Shown: piece after piece, positions 43,834 through 53,000 of the stretch | Position numbering within the stretch: the stretch's first letter is position 1 | Layout of the letters: each line of letters starts with the position of its first letter | Origin: Actinomadura hallensis | Lineage (GTDB): Bacteria > Actinomycetota > Actinomycetes > Streptosporangiales > Streptosporangiaceae | Length of the DNA: 64,000 nt | NCBI RefSeq assembly: GCF_006716765.1 | Contig: NZ_VFPO01000001.1 | Span: forward strand, 2,232,001-2,296,000 | Direction: 5' to 3' | Translations under genes and position numbers: made by a program | Notes under the pieces: generated by a model | Told to the model about the DNA's origin: nothing | The model's database searches: none | What the model saw: only the letters and a program-made list of their open reading frames with translations

Positions 43834-46800
43834 ATGGCCCCGCAGTCCCCCCAGCCAAGCCCGTCTGCCAGCGAAGACGCCCCCAAGCGAGGCTTCCTGG
43901 GAGGCCGGTTCCGGCTGCGCAACTGGCGCGTGCGGACGCGCCTTTTCGCCCTCATCGCGGTGCCCACGATCGTGGCCGCACTCCTTGCGGGCTTCCGGGT
44001 CCAGGTCTCCATGGACGACGCCGACGCCTTTCGCCGGACCGGCGATATGGCTACGCTCGGTAAGGAACTGACTGCGCTCGCCCACGAGGTGGAGAACGAG
44101 CGCGACGCGATGGCGCTCCGCGCCGCGGGAGGCGCCCGCGCCGTCGACGACGAGGAGCTGAAGTCCCGTCAGGAGGCGGTGGACGCCGCCGCCCGCAAGG
44201 TGCAGGAGGCGGCCGGGAACCTCGACGTCGAGGCGCCCGGGCTGCGGCTCGCGGTCGGCAACGTCCTCGACCGGGTGAACGACCTGCCCGCGCTGCGGTC
44301 GCTGGCCGTCCGGCTCGCACCCGGCCCGATCATCGACAAGTACGGCGAGTTCATCGAGGACTTCGGCTCCTACCACCTGCTGGTCTCCCAGGACGCTCCC
44401 ACGCCCGAGCTCGCGCAGAGCGCGCTGGCCCTCGCCGACCTGACCAGCGCCAAGGACGCCGCGTCCCGCGAGCGGGCCCTCATCGGCGCGGCCCTGTGGG
44501 AGGGGCAGTTCCTGCCGATCGACCGCGCCGCCGTCGACGACGCCCGCGCCGACCTGAACACGAGCATCGAGGCGTTCCGCGCCTCGTCCAGCGCGGCGCA
44601 GCAGCAGCTCTTCGAGGACACCGTCGCCGGTCCCGAGCTGGACCGCGCGGAGGTCACCCGGCTGCGGACCCTCGCGGTCGCCGACTCCTCCCCGGAACTG
44701 AAGGTCAGGCTGGGCGCCCGCGTCGCGAGCGGCTGGACCACCGACTCCAGCGCCCGCATCGACAAGCTGCGGACGGTCGAGCAGAACATCGCCTCCGACT
44801 TGGCGGCCAAGGCCAACGAGGCCAAGTCCAGCGCCCAGACCGACGCGATCCGCGACGGGACGTTGCTGTTCATCGTCCTCGCGATCGTGCTGGCGACCGT
44901 CATCCTGGTGGCCCGCTCGCTGGTGCGCCCGCTGCGGCGGCTGCAGTCCGGCGCGCTGGAGGTGGCCGGCACCCGGCTGCCGGGCCTGGTCGACCGGCTG
45001 CGCGATCCCGAGGCGGCCGCGGGCGGCATCGAGGTCGAGCCCATCGACATCGACTCGACGGACGAGATCGGCCAGGTCGCCCGGGCCTTCGACGAGGTCC
45101 ACCGCGAGGCGGTCCGGCTGGCGGCCGACGAGGCGGTCCTGCGAGGCAACATCAACGCGATGTTCGTCAACCTCTCGCGCCGCAGCCAGTCCCTGATCGA
45201 GCGCCAGCTGAAGCTGATCGAGGAGCTGGAGCAGAGCGAGCGCGACGAGGAGCAGCTCGCGAACCTGTTCCGGCTGGACCACCTCGCGACCCGCATGCGC
45301 CGCAACAATGAGAACCTCCTCGTCCTGGGCGGACAGGAGCAGGTGCGCCGGTGGAACCAGCCCGTGCCGCTGATCGACGTCGTGCGCGCCTCCCTGTCCG
45401 AGGTTGAGCAGTACGAACGGGTCGCGCTCCGGGTTCAGGGCGACATGACGGTCGCCGGCCCCGCCGTCAACGACCTCGTCCACCTGCTGGCCGAGCTGGT
45501 GGAGAACGCCACGGTGTTCTCCGCCGACCACACCAAGGTGACCGTCTCCGGCCAGATGCTGAGCGGCGGCGGCGCCATGCTCCAGATCACCGACAACGGC
45601 GTCGGCATGTCGGCCGAGGAGCTGGAGCAGGCCAACTGGCGGCTCGCGAACCCGCCCGTCATCGACTTCTCCGCGGCCCGCCGCATGGGCCTGTTCGTGG
45701 TCGGCCGCCTGGCCGTCCGGCACGGGATCCGGGTGGAGCTGCGCGCCGCGCAGGGCGGCGGGCTCACCGCGTTCGTCGTGCTGCCGGACGCGGTGATCAG
45801 CCCCGGCGAGTCCGGCGGGATCGGCGCCCGCGGCTTCAACGGGCGCGAGGCCGACGGCCAGCAGCTCGCCGCGCTGACCGGCGCGGCCGCCGAGCCGTCC
45901 GCCGGCGGCACCGGCGCGTTCCGCCAGGACGACTACGGCCCGTCCGGGACCGGCGCCCACCCGGTGGCCGGCGGGACCGGGCCGCTGCGCTCCCTGCGGG
46001 GCGCGACCGGACCCCAGCCGGCGATGAACGAGACCGGGCCGATCCCCGCCTCCGGCGGCCACCCGAACACCGGGCCGATGCCCGCCGTCCAGCCCGGCGA
46101 CCCCGGCCGGCCCGGGAACGGGCGTCCCCCCGCCGACGACCCCTACCAGCCGGGCGACGGGCAGCCGCCGCGCCGGCCGGGCGAGCTGCCCGTCCGCCGG
46201 CCCGGGGCCCAGCTGCCGTCGCGCCCGGCGGACGACGGGCAGTCCAACGGGCTGTTCCAGCCGCGCAGCGAGCGCCAGGACGCGGCCACCGGAGGCGACG
46301 GCTCCTACGACGGGGCCTACGACCCGGGCGGCCCGCAGTCCGTCGTCCCGGAGGCCCAGCCGATGGTGCCCGAGCAGGGCGCGCCGCGGATCCCGTGGGA
46401 GACCGGGCCGCTGGAGCAGGTCGGCGGGGACTCCGGGCAGCGGCAGGACCCCTACGGCGACGCCCCGCAGACCGGCTCCGCGCCGGGGCGGCGCGCGTCG
46501 CGGTGGGAGACGGGAGAGATGGCGCGGCAGGGCCCGGCGCAGCCGGGCGGGACGCCGGGGACGCATCCGGCGGACGAGCCGGTCCACGAGCCGCACGCCC
46601 CGGAACCGTCCATGCGGGCGTCGCAGCAGCCGGCCTCCGACCGGCCGCGGGGGCCCGAACGCTCGCCCATCTTCGACGCGATGCAATCGGAGTGGTTCAT
46701 GCGGAGGTCGGGAGACACGGGGGAGGACCCCGGGCGGGGCTGGGAATCCCCCGCGGACGCGGGTTTCCGCGCCGCCGAGGCGGCCCGCCGGCCCGTGGCG

Positions 46801-47151
46801 GCGACGCGCACGAGCGTCGGGCTCCCCAAGCGGGTGCCGGGCAAGAACCGGGTCCCGGGGGCGGTCGGCCGCGCCGCCGCCCCGGCCGGAAACGCGCAGG
46901 CCGGGGCCGGTCCCGCCCAGGGCGGGGCCGCGCCGCAGGGGCACGCGCCGGGCCAGGCCGCGCAGGGTCGGCAGGCGCCCGGCGGGCCGGCGCAGGACCG
47001 GCAGGGATACGGCCAGTCGGCCGACGTCGTACGCAGCCGTTTCGCGAGCCTCCAGCGCGGCGTCCACCGGGGACGCCACGAGGCACGCGGTGCAGGCACG
47101 TCAGGTGAGGCGCCGTCACAGGGTGACGGCGAGACAGGAGGCACCCGGTGA
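43834..47151 (+). CDS. Conservon protein CvnA: membrane sensor histidine-kinase-like protein with NIT-type extracellular domain
   Basis: 1105 residues. Layout: TM helix about 36-53, extracellular nitrate/nitrite-sensor-like helical domain to about 340, TM helix about 345-365, HAMP to about 430, a dimerisation segment with LDHLATRMRRN (His near 482), HATPase domain with N-box LVENATVFSADHT near 555 and DNGVGM near 587, then a 450-residue Pro/Gly/Gln-rich disordered tail. Conservon CvnA proteins work with a roadblock protein and a small GTPase, not a normal response regulator. ATG at 43834 is used since AAGGGG precedes it; GTG at 43810 (GGAGG very close) is the alternative. The stop overlaps cvnB as GTGA. 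Confidence 0.88.
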   Translation: MAPQSPQPSPSASEDAPKRGFLGGRFRLRNWRVRTRLFALIAVPTIVAALLAGFRVQVSMDDADAFRRTGDMATLGKELTALAHEVENERDAMALRAAGGARAVDDEELKSRQEAVDAAARKVQEAAGNLDVEAPGLRLAVGNVLDRVNDLPALRSLAVRLAPGPIIDKYGEFIEDFGSYHLLVSQDAPTPELAQSALALADLTSAKDAASRERALIGAALWEGQFLPIDRAAVDDARADLNTSIEAFRASSSAAQQQLFEDTVAGPELDRAEVTRLRTLAVADSSPELKVRLGARVASGWTTDSSARIDKLRTVEQNIASDLAAKANEAKSSAQTDAIRDGTLLFIVLAIVLATVILVARSLVRPLRRLQSGALEVAGTRLPGLVDRLRDPEAAAGGIEVEPIDIDSTDEIGQVARAFDEVHREAVRLAADEAVLRGNINAMFVNLSRRSQSLIERQLKLIEELEQSERDEEQLANLFRLDHLATRMRRNNENLLVLGGQEQVRRWNQPVPLIDVVRASLSEVEQYERVALRVQGDMTVAGPAVNDLVHLLAELVENATVFSADHTKVTVSGQMLSGGGAMLQITDNGVGMSAEELEQANWRLANPPVIDFSAARRMGLFVVGRLAVRHGIRVELRAAQGGGLTAFVVLPDAVISPGESGGIGARGFNGREADGQQLAALTGAAAEPSAGGTGAFRQDDYGPSGTGAHPVAGGTGPLRSLRGATGPQPAMNETGPIPASGGHPNTGPMPAVQPGDPGRPGNGRPPADDPYQPGDGQPPRRPGELPVRRPGAQLPSRPADDGQSNGLFQPRSERQDAATGGDGSYDGAYDPGGPQSVVPEAQPMVPEQGAPRIPWETGPLEQVGGDSGQRQDPYGDAPQTGSAPGRRASRWETGEMARQGPAQPGGTPGTHPADEPVHEPHAPEPSMRASQQPASDRPRGPERSPIFDAMQSEWFMRRSGDTGEDPGRGWESPADAGFRAAEAARRPVAATRTSVGLPKRVPGKNRVPGAVGRAAAPAGNAQAGAGPAQGGAAPQGHAPGQAAQGRQAPGGPAQDRQGYGQSADVVRSRFASLQRGVHRGRHEARGAGTSGEAPSQGDGETGGTR

Positions 47152-47612
47152 GCGGGCAGGATCTCAACTGGTTGGTGACGAACTTCGCGGACCGTGTCCC
47201 GAAAGTCGCGCACGCCGTCGTGGTCTCCTCGGACGGACTGCCGATGGCGTACTCGTCGGGCTTCCCGCCCGAGCGCGCGGACCAGCTGTCGGCGATCGCC
47301 TCGGGGTTGATGAGCCTGACGCAGGGCGCGGCGAAGATCTTCGACGCGGGCGGGGTGAACCAGACCGTCGTCGAGATGGACCGCGGTCTGCTGTTCGTGA
47401 TGTCCATCACGAACGGGTCGGTGTTCGCCGTGCTCGCCGCGCCGGACTGCGACCTGGGGCTGGTCGCCTACGAGATGACGCTGCTGGTGGAGCGCGTGGG
47501 ACGGGTGCTGACGCCCGCGCTGCGCGCCCAGGAGCAGCAGGGGCAGCAGGGGCAGCCCCCGTACTCGGGACCTCCGGTGACGGAGATGGGCGCCGGGCCC
47601 GCCCGGTATTGA
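47148..47612 (+). CDS. Conservon protein CvnB (roadblock/LC7)
   Basis: 154 residues, roadblock/LC7 fold (LNWLVTNFADRVPKVAHAVVVSSDGLPMAYSSGF...DRGLLFVMSITNGSVFAVLAAPDCDLGLVAYEMTLLVERVG). Such proteins act as GTPase-activating partners of MglA/Cvn GTPases. A Gln/Gly-rich tail follows. The GTG start overlaps the cvnA stop. Confidence 0.93.
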   Translation: MSGQDLNWLVTNFADRVPKVAHAVVVSSDGLPMAYSSGFPPERADQLSAIASGLMSLTQGAAKIFDAGGVNQTVVEMDRGLLFVMSITNGSVFAVLAAPDCDLGLVAYEMTLLVERVGRVLTPALRAQEQQGQQGQPPYSGPPVTEMGAGPARY

Positions 47613-47642
47613 CCGTGACTGACTCTGACGGAGGTCGGCGAC

Positions 47643-48098
47643 ATGGATCGAGGCAGCTTCGGAGGCAGTCCCGGGGTCCCCGGGCGCTGGCAGGGTGACC
47701 ACGGCCGGGGACCGGCTCCGGGCCGTCCCCCCGAACGGCCCGAGAGCGAGGCCGGCAGCTCGCTGGTGCGCCCGTACGCGGTGACGGGCGGGCGGACCAA
47801 GCCGCGCTACGACCTGGCCATCGAGGCGCTGGTCACCGCCGCGCCGTATCCGCCGCGGGACGTGGCCGTGCTGACCCCGGAGTACCGGGCGATCATGGAC
47901 CTGTGCCGCTCGGCCCGCTCCGTGGCCGAGGTCTCGGCCCTCCTGCGCCTGCCGCTCGGCGTGGCGCGGGTGCTCGTCGCCGACATGGCCGCCGAAGGGC
48001 TGCTGCGGCTGCACCAGTCCCGGCCCGCCACGACCGCCGGCGGTCAGCCGGACCTCCGCTTGCTAGAAAGGGTGCTCAGTGGCCTTCGGAAGCTCTGA
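47643..48098 (+). CDS. Conservon protein CvnC (DUF742)
   Basis: 151 residues. After a 40-residue glycine/proline-rich head comes the DUF742 domain: SLVRPYAVTGGRTKPRYDLAIEALV, then EYRAIMDLCRSARSVAEVSALLRLPLGVARVLVADMAAEGLLRLH, a winged-helix-like segment. Its last 20 bases overlap the next gene. DUF742 proteins occur nearly always in conservons; their role is not settled. Confidence 0.92.
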   Translation: MDRGSFGGSPGVPGRWQGDHGRGPAPGRPPERPESEAGSSLVRPYAVTGGRTKPRYDLAIEALVTAAPYPPRDVAVLTPEYRAIMDLCRSARSVAEVSALLRLPLGVARVLVADMAAEGLLRLHQSRPATTAGGQPDLRLLERVLSGLRKL

Positions 48099-48753
48099 CC
48101 AGGTTCCGGTCCCGGGGTCGCACGGCGGAGAGGCCGAGCTGACCTCGGTCAAGATCGTCGTCGGCGGCGGGTTCGGTGTCGGCAAGACCACCTTCGTCGG
48201 GTCGGTCTCGGAGATCATGCCGCTCACCACCGAGGCGGTGATGACCGCGGCCAGCGCCGACGTGGACGACCTGTCGGCCGTCCCCGACAAGACGACCACG
48301 ACGGTCGCGATGGACTTCGGGCGCGTGTCGCTCGACAGCGAGCTGATCCTCTACCTGTTCGGCACGCCCGGACAGCACCGCTTCTGGTTCATGTGGGACG
48401 ACCTGGTGCGCGGCGCGATCGGCGCCGTCGTGCTGGTCGACACCCGCAGGCTGGAGGACTGCTTCGCGGCGGTGGACTACTTCGAGGAGCTGGGCCTGCC
48501 GTTCGTGGTGGGCGTCAACGGGTTCCACGGCGAGTTCCAGTACGCCATCGAGGACATCCGCGAAGCCCTGTCGATCAGCGCGCACGTGCCGATCGTCCAG
48601 TGCGACGCGCGCAGCCGCGAGTCCACCAAGCAGGTGCTGATCACGCTGGTCCAGCACGCGATGTCGATGCACTCGGCGCCCGCCGCGGGCGCCTCCGCGC
48701 CGCCGGCCGCGTCCGGCGGCCAGGTGGGCACCGCGTCGCCGAGCTGGACCTGA
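48079..48753 (+). CDS. Conservon GTPase CvnD
   Basis: 224 residues, Ras-like small GTPase. P-loop VGGGFGVGKTTFVGS, switch II region LFGTPGQHRFWFMWDDLV (TPGQ, as in MglA-like GTPases), and VGVNGFHG in place of the usual NKxD guanine motif. It should cycle on GTP under CvnB/CvnA control. GTG start at 48079, with GAAAGG upstream inside cvnC. No cvnE cytochrome P450 follows, so this is a four-gene conservon. Confidence 0.93.
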   Translation: MAFGSSDQVPVPGSHGGEAELTSVKIVVGGGFGVGKTTFVGSVSEIMPLTTEAVMTAASADVDDLSAVPDKTTTTVAMDFGRVSLDSELILYLFGTPGQHRFWFMWDDLVRGAIGAVVLVDTRRLEDCFAAVDYFEELGLPFVVGVNGFHGEFQYAIEDIREALSISAHVPIVQCDARSRESTKQVLITLVQHAMSMHSAPAAGASAPPAASGGQVGTASPSWT

Positions 48754-48764
48754 CTCCGGCACGG

Positions 48765-48803
48765 ATCTGACGCCGGCGAGCATCTGACGCCGGCGAGCAT
48801 CTG
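48765..48803. repeat. 17-bp direct repeat, 2.5 copies
   Basis: ATCTGACGCCGGCGAGC occurs exactly at 48765-48781 and 48782-48798, then partially. It is in the 211-base gap between the conservon and the SGNH gene, which also shows several ACACCGGGCCGG-type words. Confidence 0.75.
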
Positions 48804-48964
48804 ACACCGAAACGGAGCCGACGCCGGGCCGGGCCTGACACCGGGCCGGCTCGGCGCCGGGCGGGAGCGCGCGTCGCGGCGCGCCGGTTACGGTCGCGTA
48901 GGTCGTATGCACGATGCATCATTCATCTACGTAATCGACCACGAAACCGGTGGATGAGGTTGCG

Positions 48965-49816
48965 ATGAGCGAATTGGAGCGAGTTCAGTCATACGTGGCC
49001 ATCGGCGACAGCTTCACCGAGGGACTCAACGACCCCTACCCCGGTGAGGAGGACCGGTTCCGCGGCTGGGCCGACCGGCTGGCGGAGATGCTCGCCGAGC
49101 GGAACCCGGGTCTGCGCTACGCCAACCTCGCGGTACGCGGCAAGACCCTGCGGCAGATCGTGGACGACCAGGTCCCCCGCGCCGTCGAACTCGCCCCAGA
49201 CCTGATCACGATGTGCGCGGGCGGCAACGACATGATCCGCCCGGGGGCGGACCCGGACGCGCTCGCGGTGGTGTTCGACGACGCCGTCCGCCGCCTGCGC
49301 GCCACCGGCGCCCGCGTCGTCATCTTCACCGGCTTCGACACGCGCGGGCTGCGCAGCGGCGGCCGCATCCGGGGCAAGGCCGCCACCTACAACATGCATC
49401 TGCGCGCCATCGCCGACCGGCGCGGCTGCACCGTCGTCGACCTGTGGCCGCTGCGCGTCTTCGACGACCCCCGCGCGTGGTACGAGGACCGCCTCCACCT
49501 GTCGTCCGAGGGGCACCGCCGCATGGCCCTGTGCGTCGCCGAGACCATCGGCCTGCCCGTCGAGGAGGACTGGCGCGCGCCGTGGCCGCCGATGGAGCGC
49601 CCCGACTGGCTCACCTTGCGCCGCGAGGACGTCCGCTGGGCCCGCATGTACCTCCTGCCGTGGATCGGCCGCCGCGCCACCGGCCGCTCCACGGGCGACG
49701 GCCGCAGCCCCAAGCTGCCCGTCCTGGCCTCCTGGAGCGGCGAGCCCGGCCGGTGGTCGCCCGTGTCGCAGAGCCCGGAGACCGCCGGCCACGGCTCCGC
49801 GGCGAGCACCGGCTGA
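48965..49816 (+). CDS. SGNH/GDSL hydrolase
   Basis: 283 residues, cytosolic. Catalytic blocks: IGDSFTEG (Ser), LAVRGKT (Gly), CAGGNDMI (Asn), and DRLHLSSEGHRRMA (Asp...His). Family members are esterases or lipases with small ester substrates; here the substrate is unknown. No signal peptide is seen. The ATG at 48965 has GAGG 6 bases upstream; a GTG at 48950 is in frame. The last 60 residues are basic and disordered. Confidence 0.9.
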   Translation: MSELERVQSYVAIGDSFTEGLNDPYPGEEDRFRGWADRLAEMLAERNPGLRYANLAVRGKTLRQIVDDQVPRAVELAPDLITMCAGGNDMIRPGADPDALAVVFDDAVRRLRATGARVVIFTGFDTRGLRSGGRIRGKAATYNMHLRAIADRRGCTVVDLWPLRVFDDPRAWYEDRLHLSSEGHRRMALCVAETIGLPVEEDWRAPWPPMERPDWLTLRREDVRWARMYLLPWIGRRATGRSTGDGRSPKLPVLASWSGEPGRWSPVSQSPETAGHGSAASTG

Positions 49817-50056
49817 GACGTCCGCGTCCCCGCGGCCCGGCCGAGCCGCCTCAGGCGGGTTCGGGGCGGGCCGGGCCCGGGGCGGTCAGGGCGTCGTCCA
49901 GGGTGGACGTCCATCCGGCAACTGTCGCCGAGGACGGGAGCGGCCGCCGACCCGGGGCGGACGCGGGAGGTGCGCGGTCGTGCCCGGCCATGGGGTCTGG
50001 CCGTAGGGTGCTGTCGGACAGTCCCCGATCCGCTGCGTAGGAGAAGGACCCCCCAG

Positions 50057-53000
50057 GTGAGTTCCCCCCGGCTGCCGGACCATCTCGAAGTGCTGCTCAC
50101 CGAGGAGCCCATCCTGGACGTGTACGCGCACGGTCCATGGCGCGTGCCCGACGGGCTGTACGAGGAGCTGCGCGAACGCGCGGTGGAGTACAACCGCGAC
50201 CCGCGCGCCGTGGTGCTGACGCGGCAGCTCAGCGACTTCTACGGCAAGGACACGAGCGCCGCGGGGGCCGAGCAGTGGTCGCTGCTGACGTTCCTGCTCG
50301 GCGCGTCGGCCGTCCGGGGCGGCTCGCGGGGCGACGTGGACTACGAGCTGCTGTCGGCGTTCCTCGCGACGCCCGAGTCCGCCGTCCGGGATCCGCTGGC
50401 CTGGTTCAGCCAGGGCGGGCGGTGGCGGCCGCCGGGGCTGTGGCTGCCCGAGCCGGCCGGGGAGGACCGCGAGCGCCGGGCGGTGATGTACGAGCTGGCG
50501 CGGGCAGGCCTGGACGTGTTCGAGGGGCTGGAACCGGTGGAGCGGCGCCGGCGGGCGCTGATCGGCCTGTTCGACCGCCGCGCCGCCGACCCCGAGTTGC
50601 GCGAGACGGACATGACCGTCCGGACCCCGGACCTGGAGGAGGCGTGGGCGGCCGGCCTCACCGAGGAGGAGCTGGCCGTCCTGCCCGAGCTGGCCGGGCC
50701 CGTCGGCTACCTGGGATGGGCCTGCGCGGGGCTGGACGCCGCCCACGAGCGCCTCGCGGGAGCCGTCGCGGACGGAGACGAACTCGATGTCGCCCTTGCC
50801 CGGCTCCTACTGGCTGCCGAGGTCAAGGTCGTCCCGGCGGAGCTGGCCGTGGCGCTCGGGACGACGCGTTACGAGAACCTGGAGGAGCGGTTCCGCGCGG
50901 CGCGCGACGGCTTCTCCGTCGAGGCGTGGCAGCAGGACGTCCGGTCTTGGCTGGCCCGCGGCCTGGTCGCGGGGGAGGCCGACGCCGCGCGCGCCTGGCT
51001 GGACATGGCCGTGCGCATCACGGGCTCGGTGCAGGGGCTTCCGGACTCGCCGGTGAGCCCGCGATGCCGGGTGCCCGTGCGCGCGTTCCAGTCCGACCTG
51101 CGGAGGTTGTTCACCGCGAGACGCGTCCTCAACACCCTCGGCGCGTCGCTGCGCGAGGGCGGGGCCCGCAAGAGCGCGGGGGAGGGGAGCCCGGCGCTCG
51201 CCGAGGCCGCCGGGCAGGCGCTGGTCGGGCAGCCGGAGCTGAACAGGGCGCTGCGGGAGGCGGTCCGGGCGCGACTGGCGGGCGAGCGGCCCGTCCGGCT
51301 GCTGATCGCCGGTCCGGAGGGCACCGGGAAGGGCACCGCGGCCGAGACGGCGGAGCGCCTGCTCGCCGCGGGCGGGGCGGTCCGCGAGGCGATGTGGATC
51401 TCCGACCAGGTCTTCGCGTCGCTGGGGGTGAGCGACGCCGTCCTGTGGCTGCAGACCCGCGTCCGCGACTGCCTGGAGGGCCGCATGCTCCTGGTGGTGG
51501 ACGACCTGGAGCGGCTCGCCGCGCACGAGCGGTGCGGCGCCGCGGCCGTGGAGGAGCTGCGGCGGCTCCTGGCCCGCTCGCCGTCCCTCGACGTGGTCGC
51601 GCTGTGCCGCCCCGGCGGCGACCGCCGGCTGTTCGACGCGAACCCCGCGCTCGTCCGGTCGTTCGACGTGGCCCGCACCCGCGACTTCGGCGAGGACGAC
51701 TTCGCGGAGCTGTTCGCGCTGGCCGTCGCGCGGCGCGGCGCCCGCGTCGGATCCGGGGCCGCCCGCGCCGCGGGCGCGATGCTGCACCGCACCCCGCCGC
51801 TGCTGAACCTGCGCGGCGCGCGGCTGGCGGAGCAGATGGCCGCCGAGGCCGTCGCGGCCGCGGCCCGGCGTGAGGCGGAGCAGGCGGAGCAGGCAGGGCA
51901 GGCGGGGCAGGCGGGGCAGGGCACGGAGGACGGCGGCGCGGCCGGTCCGGCCGCGTCCCCGGAGGTCACCGCAGCCGACCTGCCGCAGCGGCTCATCCCC
52001 GGCCGCTCCGCGGACGCCGACCCGCTCGCCGAGCTGGCCGCGTGCGCGGGCATCGAACCCGCCAAGCGCGAGGTGGACGCGCTGATCGCCGAGGCGAAGG
52101 CCGCGCGGCTGCGGCGCGAGGCTGGCATGAAGGCGCGGGCGCAGCCCCGGAACCTGGTCTTCATGGGCAGCCCCGGCACCGGCAAGAGCAAGGTCGCCGG
52201 CATCCTCGGCCGGCTGTACGCCGACCTCGGCGTGCTGTCCTCCGGCCACCTGGTCGAGGTGGAGCGCGCCGACCTGCTCGGCGAGTACGCCAGCGAGAGC
52301 GTCCTGCGGGTCCGCCGGGCGGTGGAGGAGGCCCACGGCGGCGTCCTGGTCGTCCGCGACGCCCACGCGCTGGTCTCCGCCTCCGCCGCGGACGCGGCCC
52401 GCGGGCGGGAGGTCCTGGACGTCCTCCTCACCGGGCTCCAGGCCCACACCGAGGACCTCGTCGTGGTGCTGACGGGCCCGGAGGCGGAGCTGAACGGGCT
52501 GCTGAAGTCGCGCCCCGACCTGGCCGCGCACTTCCCCCGCACCGTCCGGTTCCCCGACCTCACCGTGGACGAGCTGGTCGAGGTGTTCGCCGCCAAGGCC
52601 GCCGACGCGGGGTTCGCGCTGGCGCCCGGGGTCCTGGACCGGGTCCGCGAGCTGGTCGAGGCGGCGCCGCGCGAGCGCGGCTTCGGCAACGCCCGCGCCA
52701 TGATCAACCTGCTCGACCGGGCGGTGGCGATGCAGGGGCGCCGGGTCCTGGCCGACGGCATCGTCGACGAGACCGAGTCGCTCGACGAGATCCTGCTGGA
52801 GGACGTCCCCGACACGCTCAGCCGCGGCCGCGACGACGTCCCCGGCGACCCGCTCGCCGAGATCGAGCGGCTGATCGGGCTGGCCGAGATCAAACGGGAG
52901 GTGTCCTCGCTGGTCGCCGAGGTCCGCGCCGAGCAGCTGCGCCGCGACGCGAAGCTGGCCCCGGCGTCCCCGTCGCGGCACATGGTGTTCATGGGCAGCC

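Noticed and set aside
49851-49991. 46-codon minus-strand frame (MAGHDRAPPASAPGRR...) between the SGNH and AAA genes
   Set aside because: It has no ribosome site, a Pro/Ala-rich composition and overlaps the likely promoter of the AAA gene. Real coding is possible but not supported.
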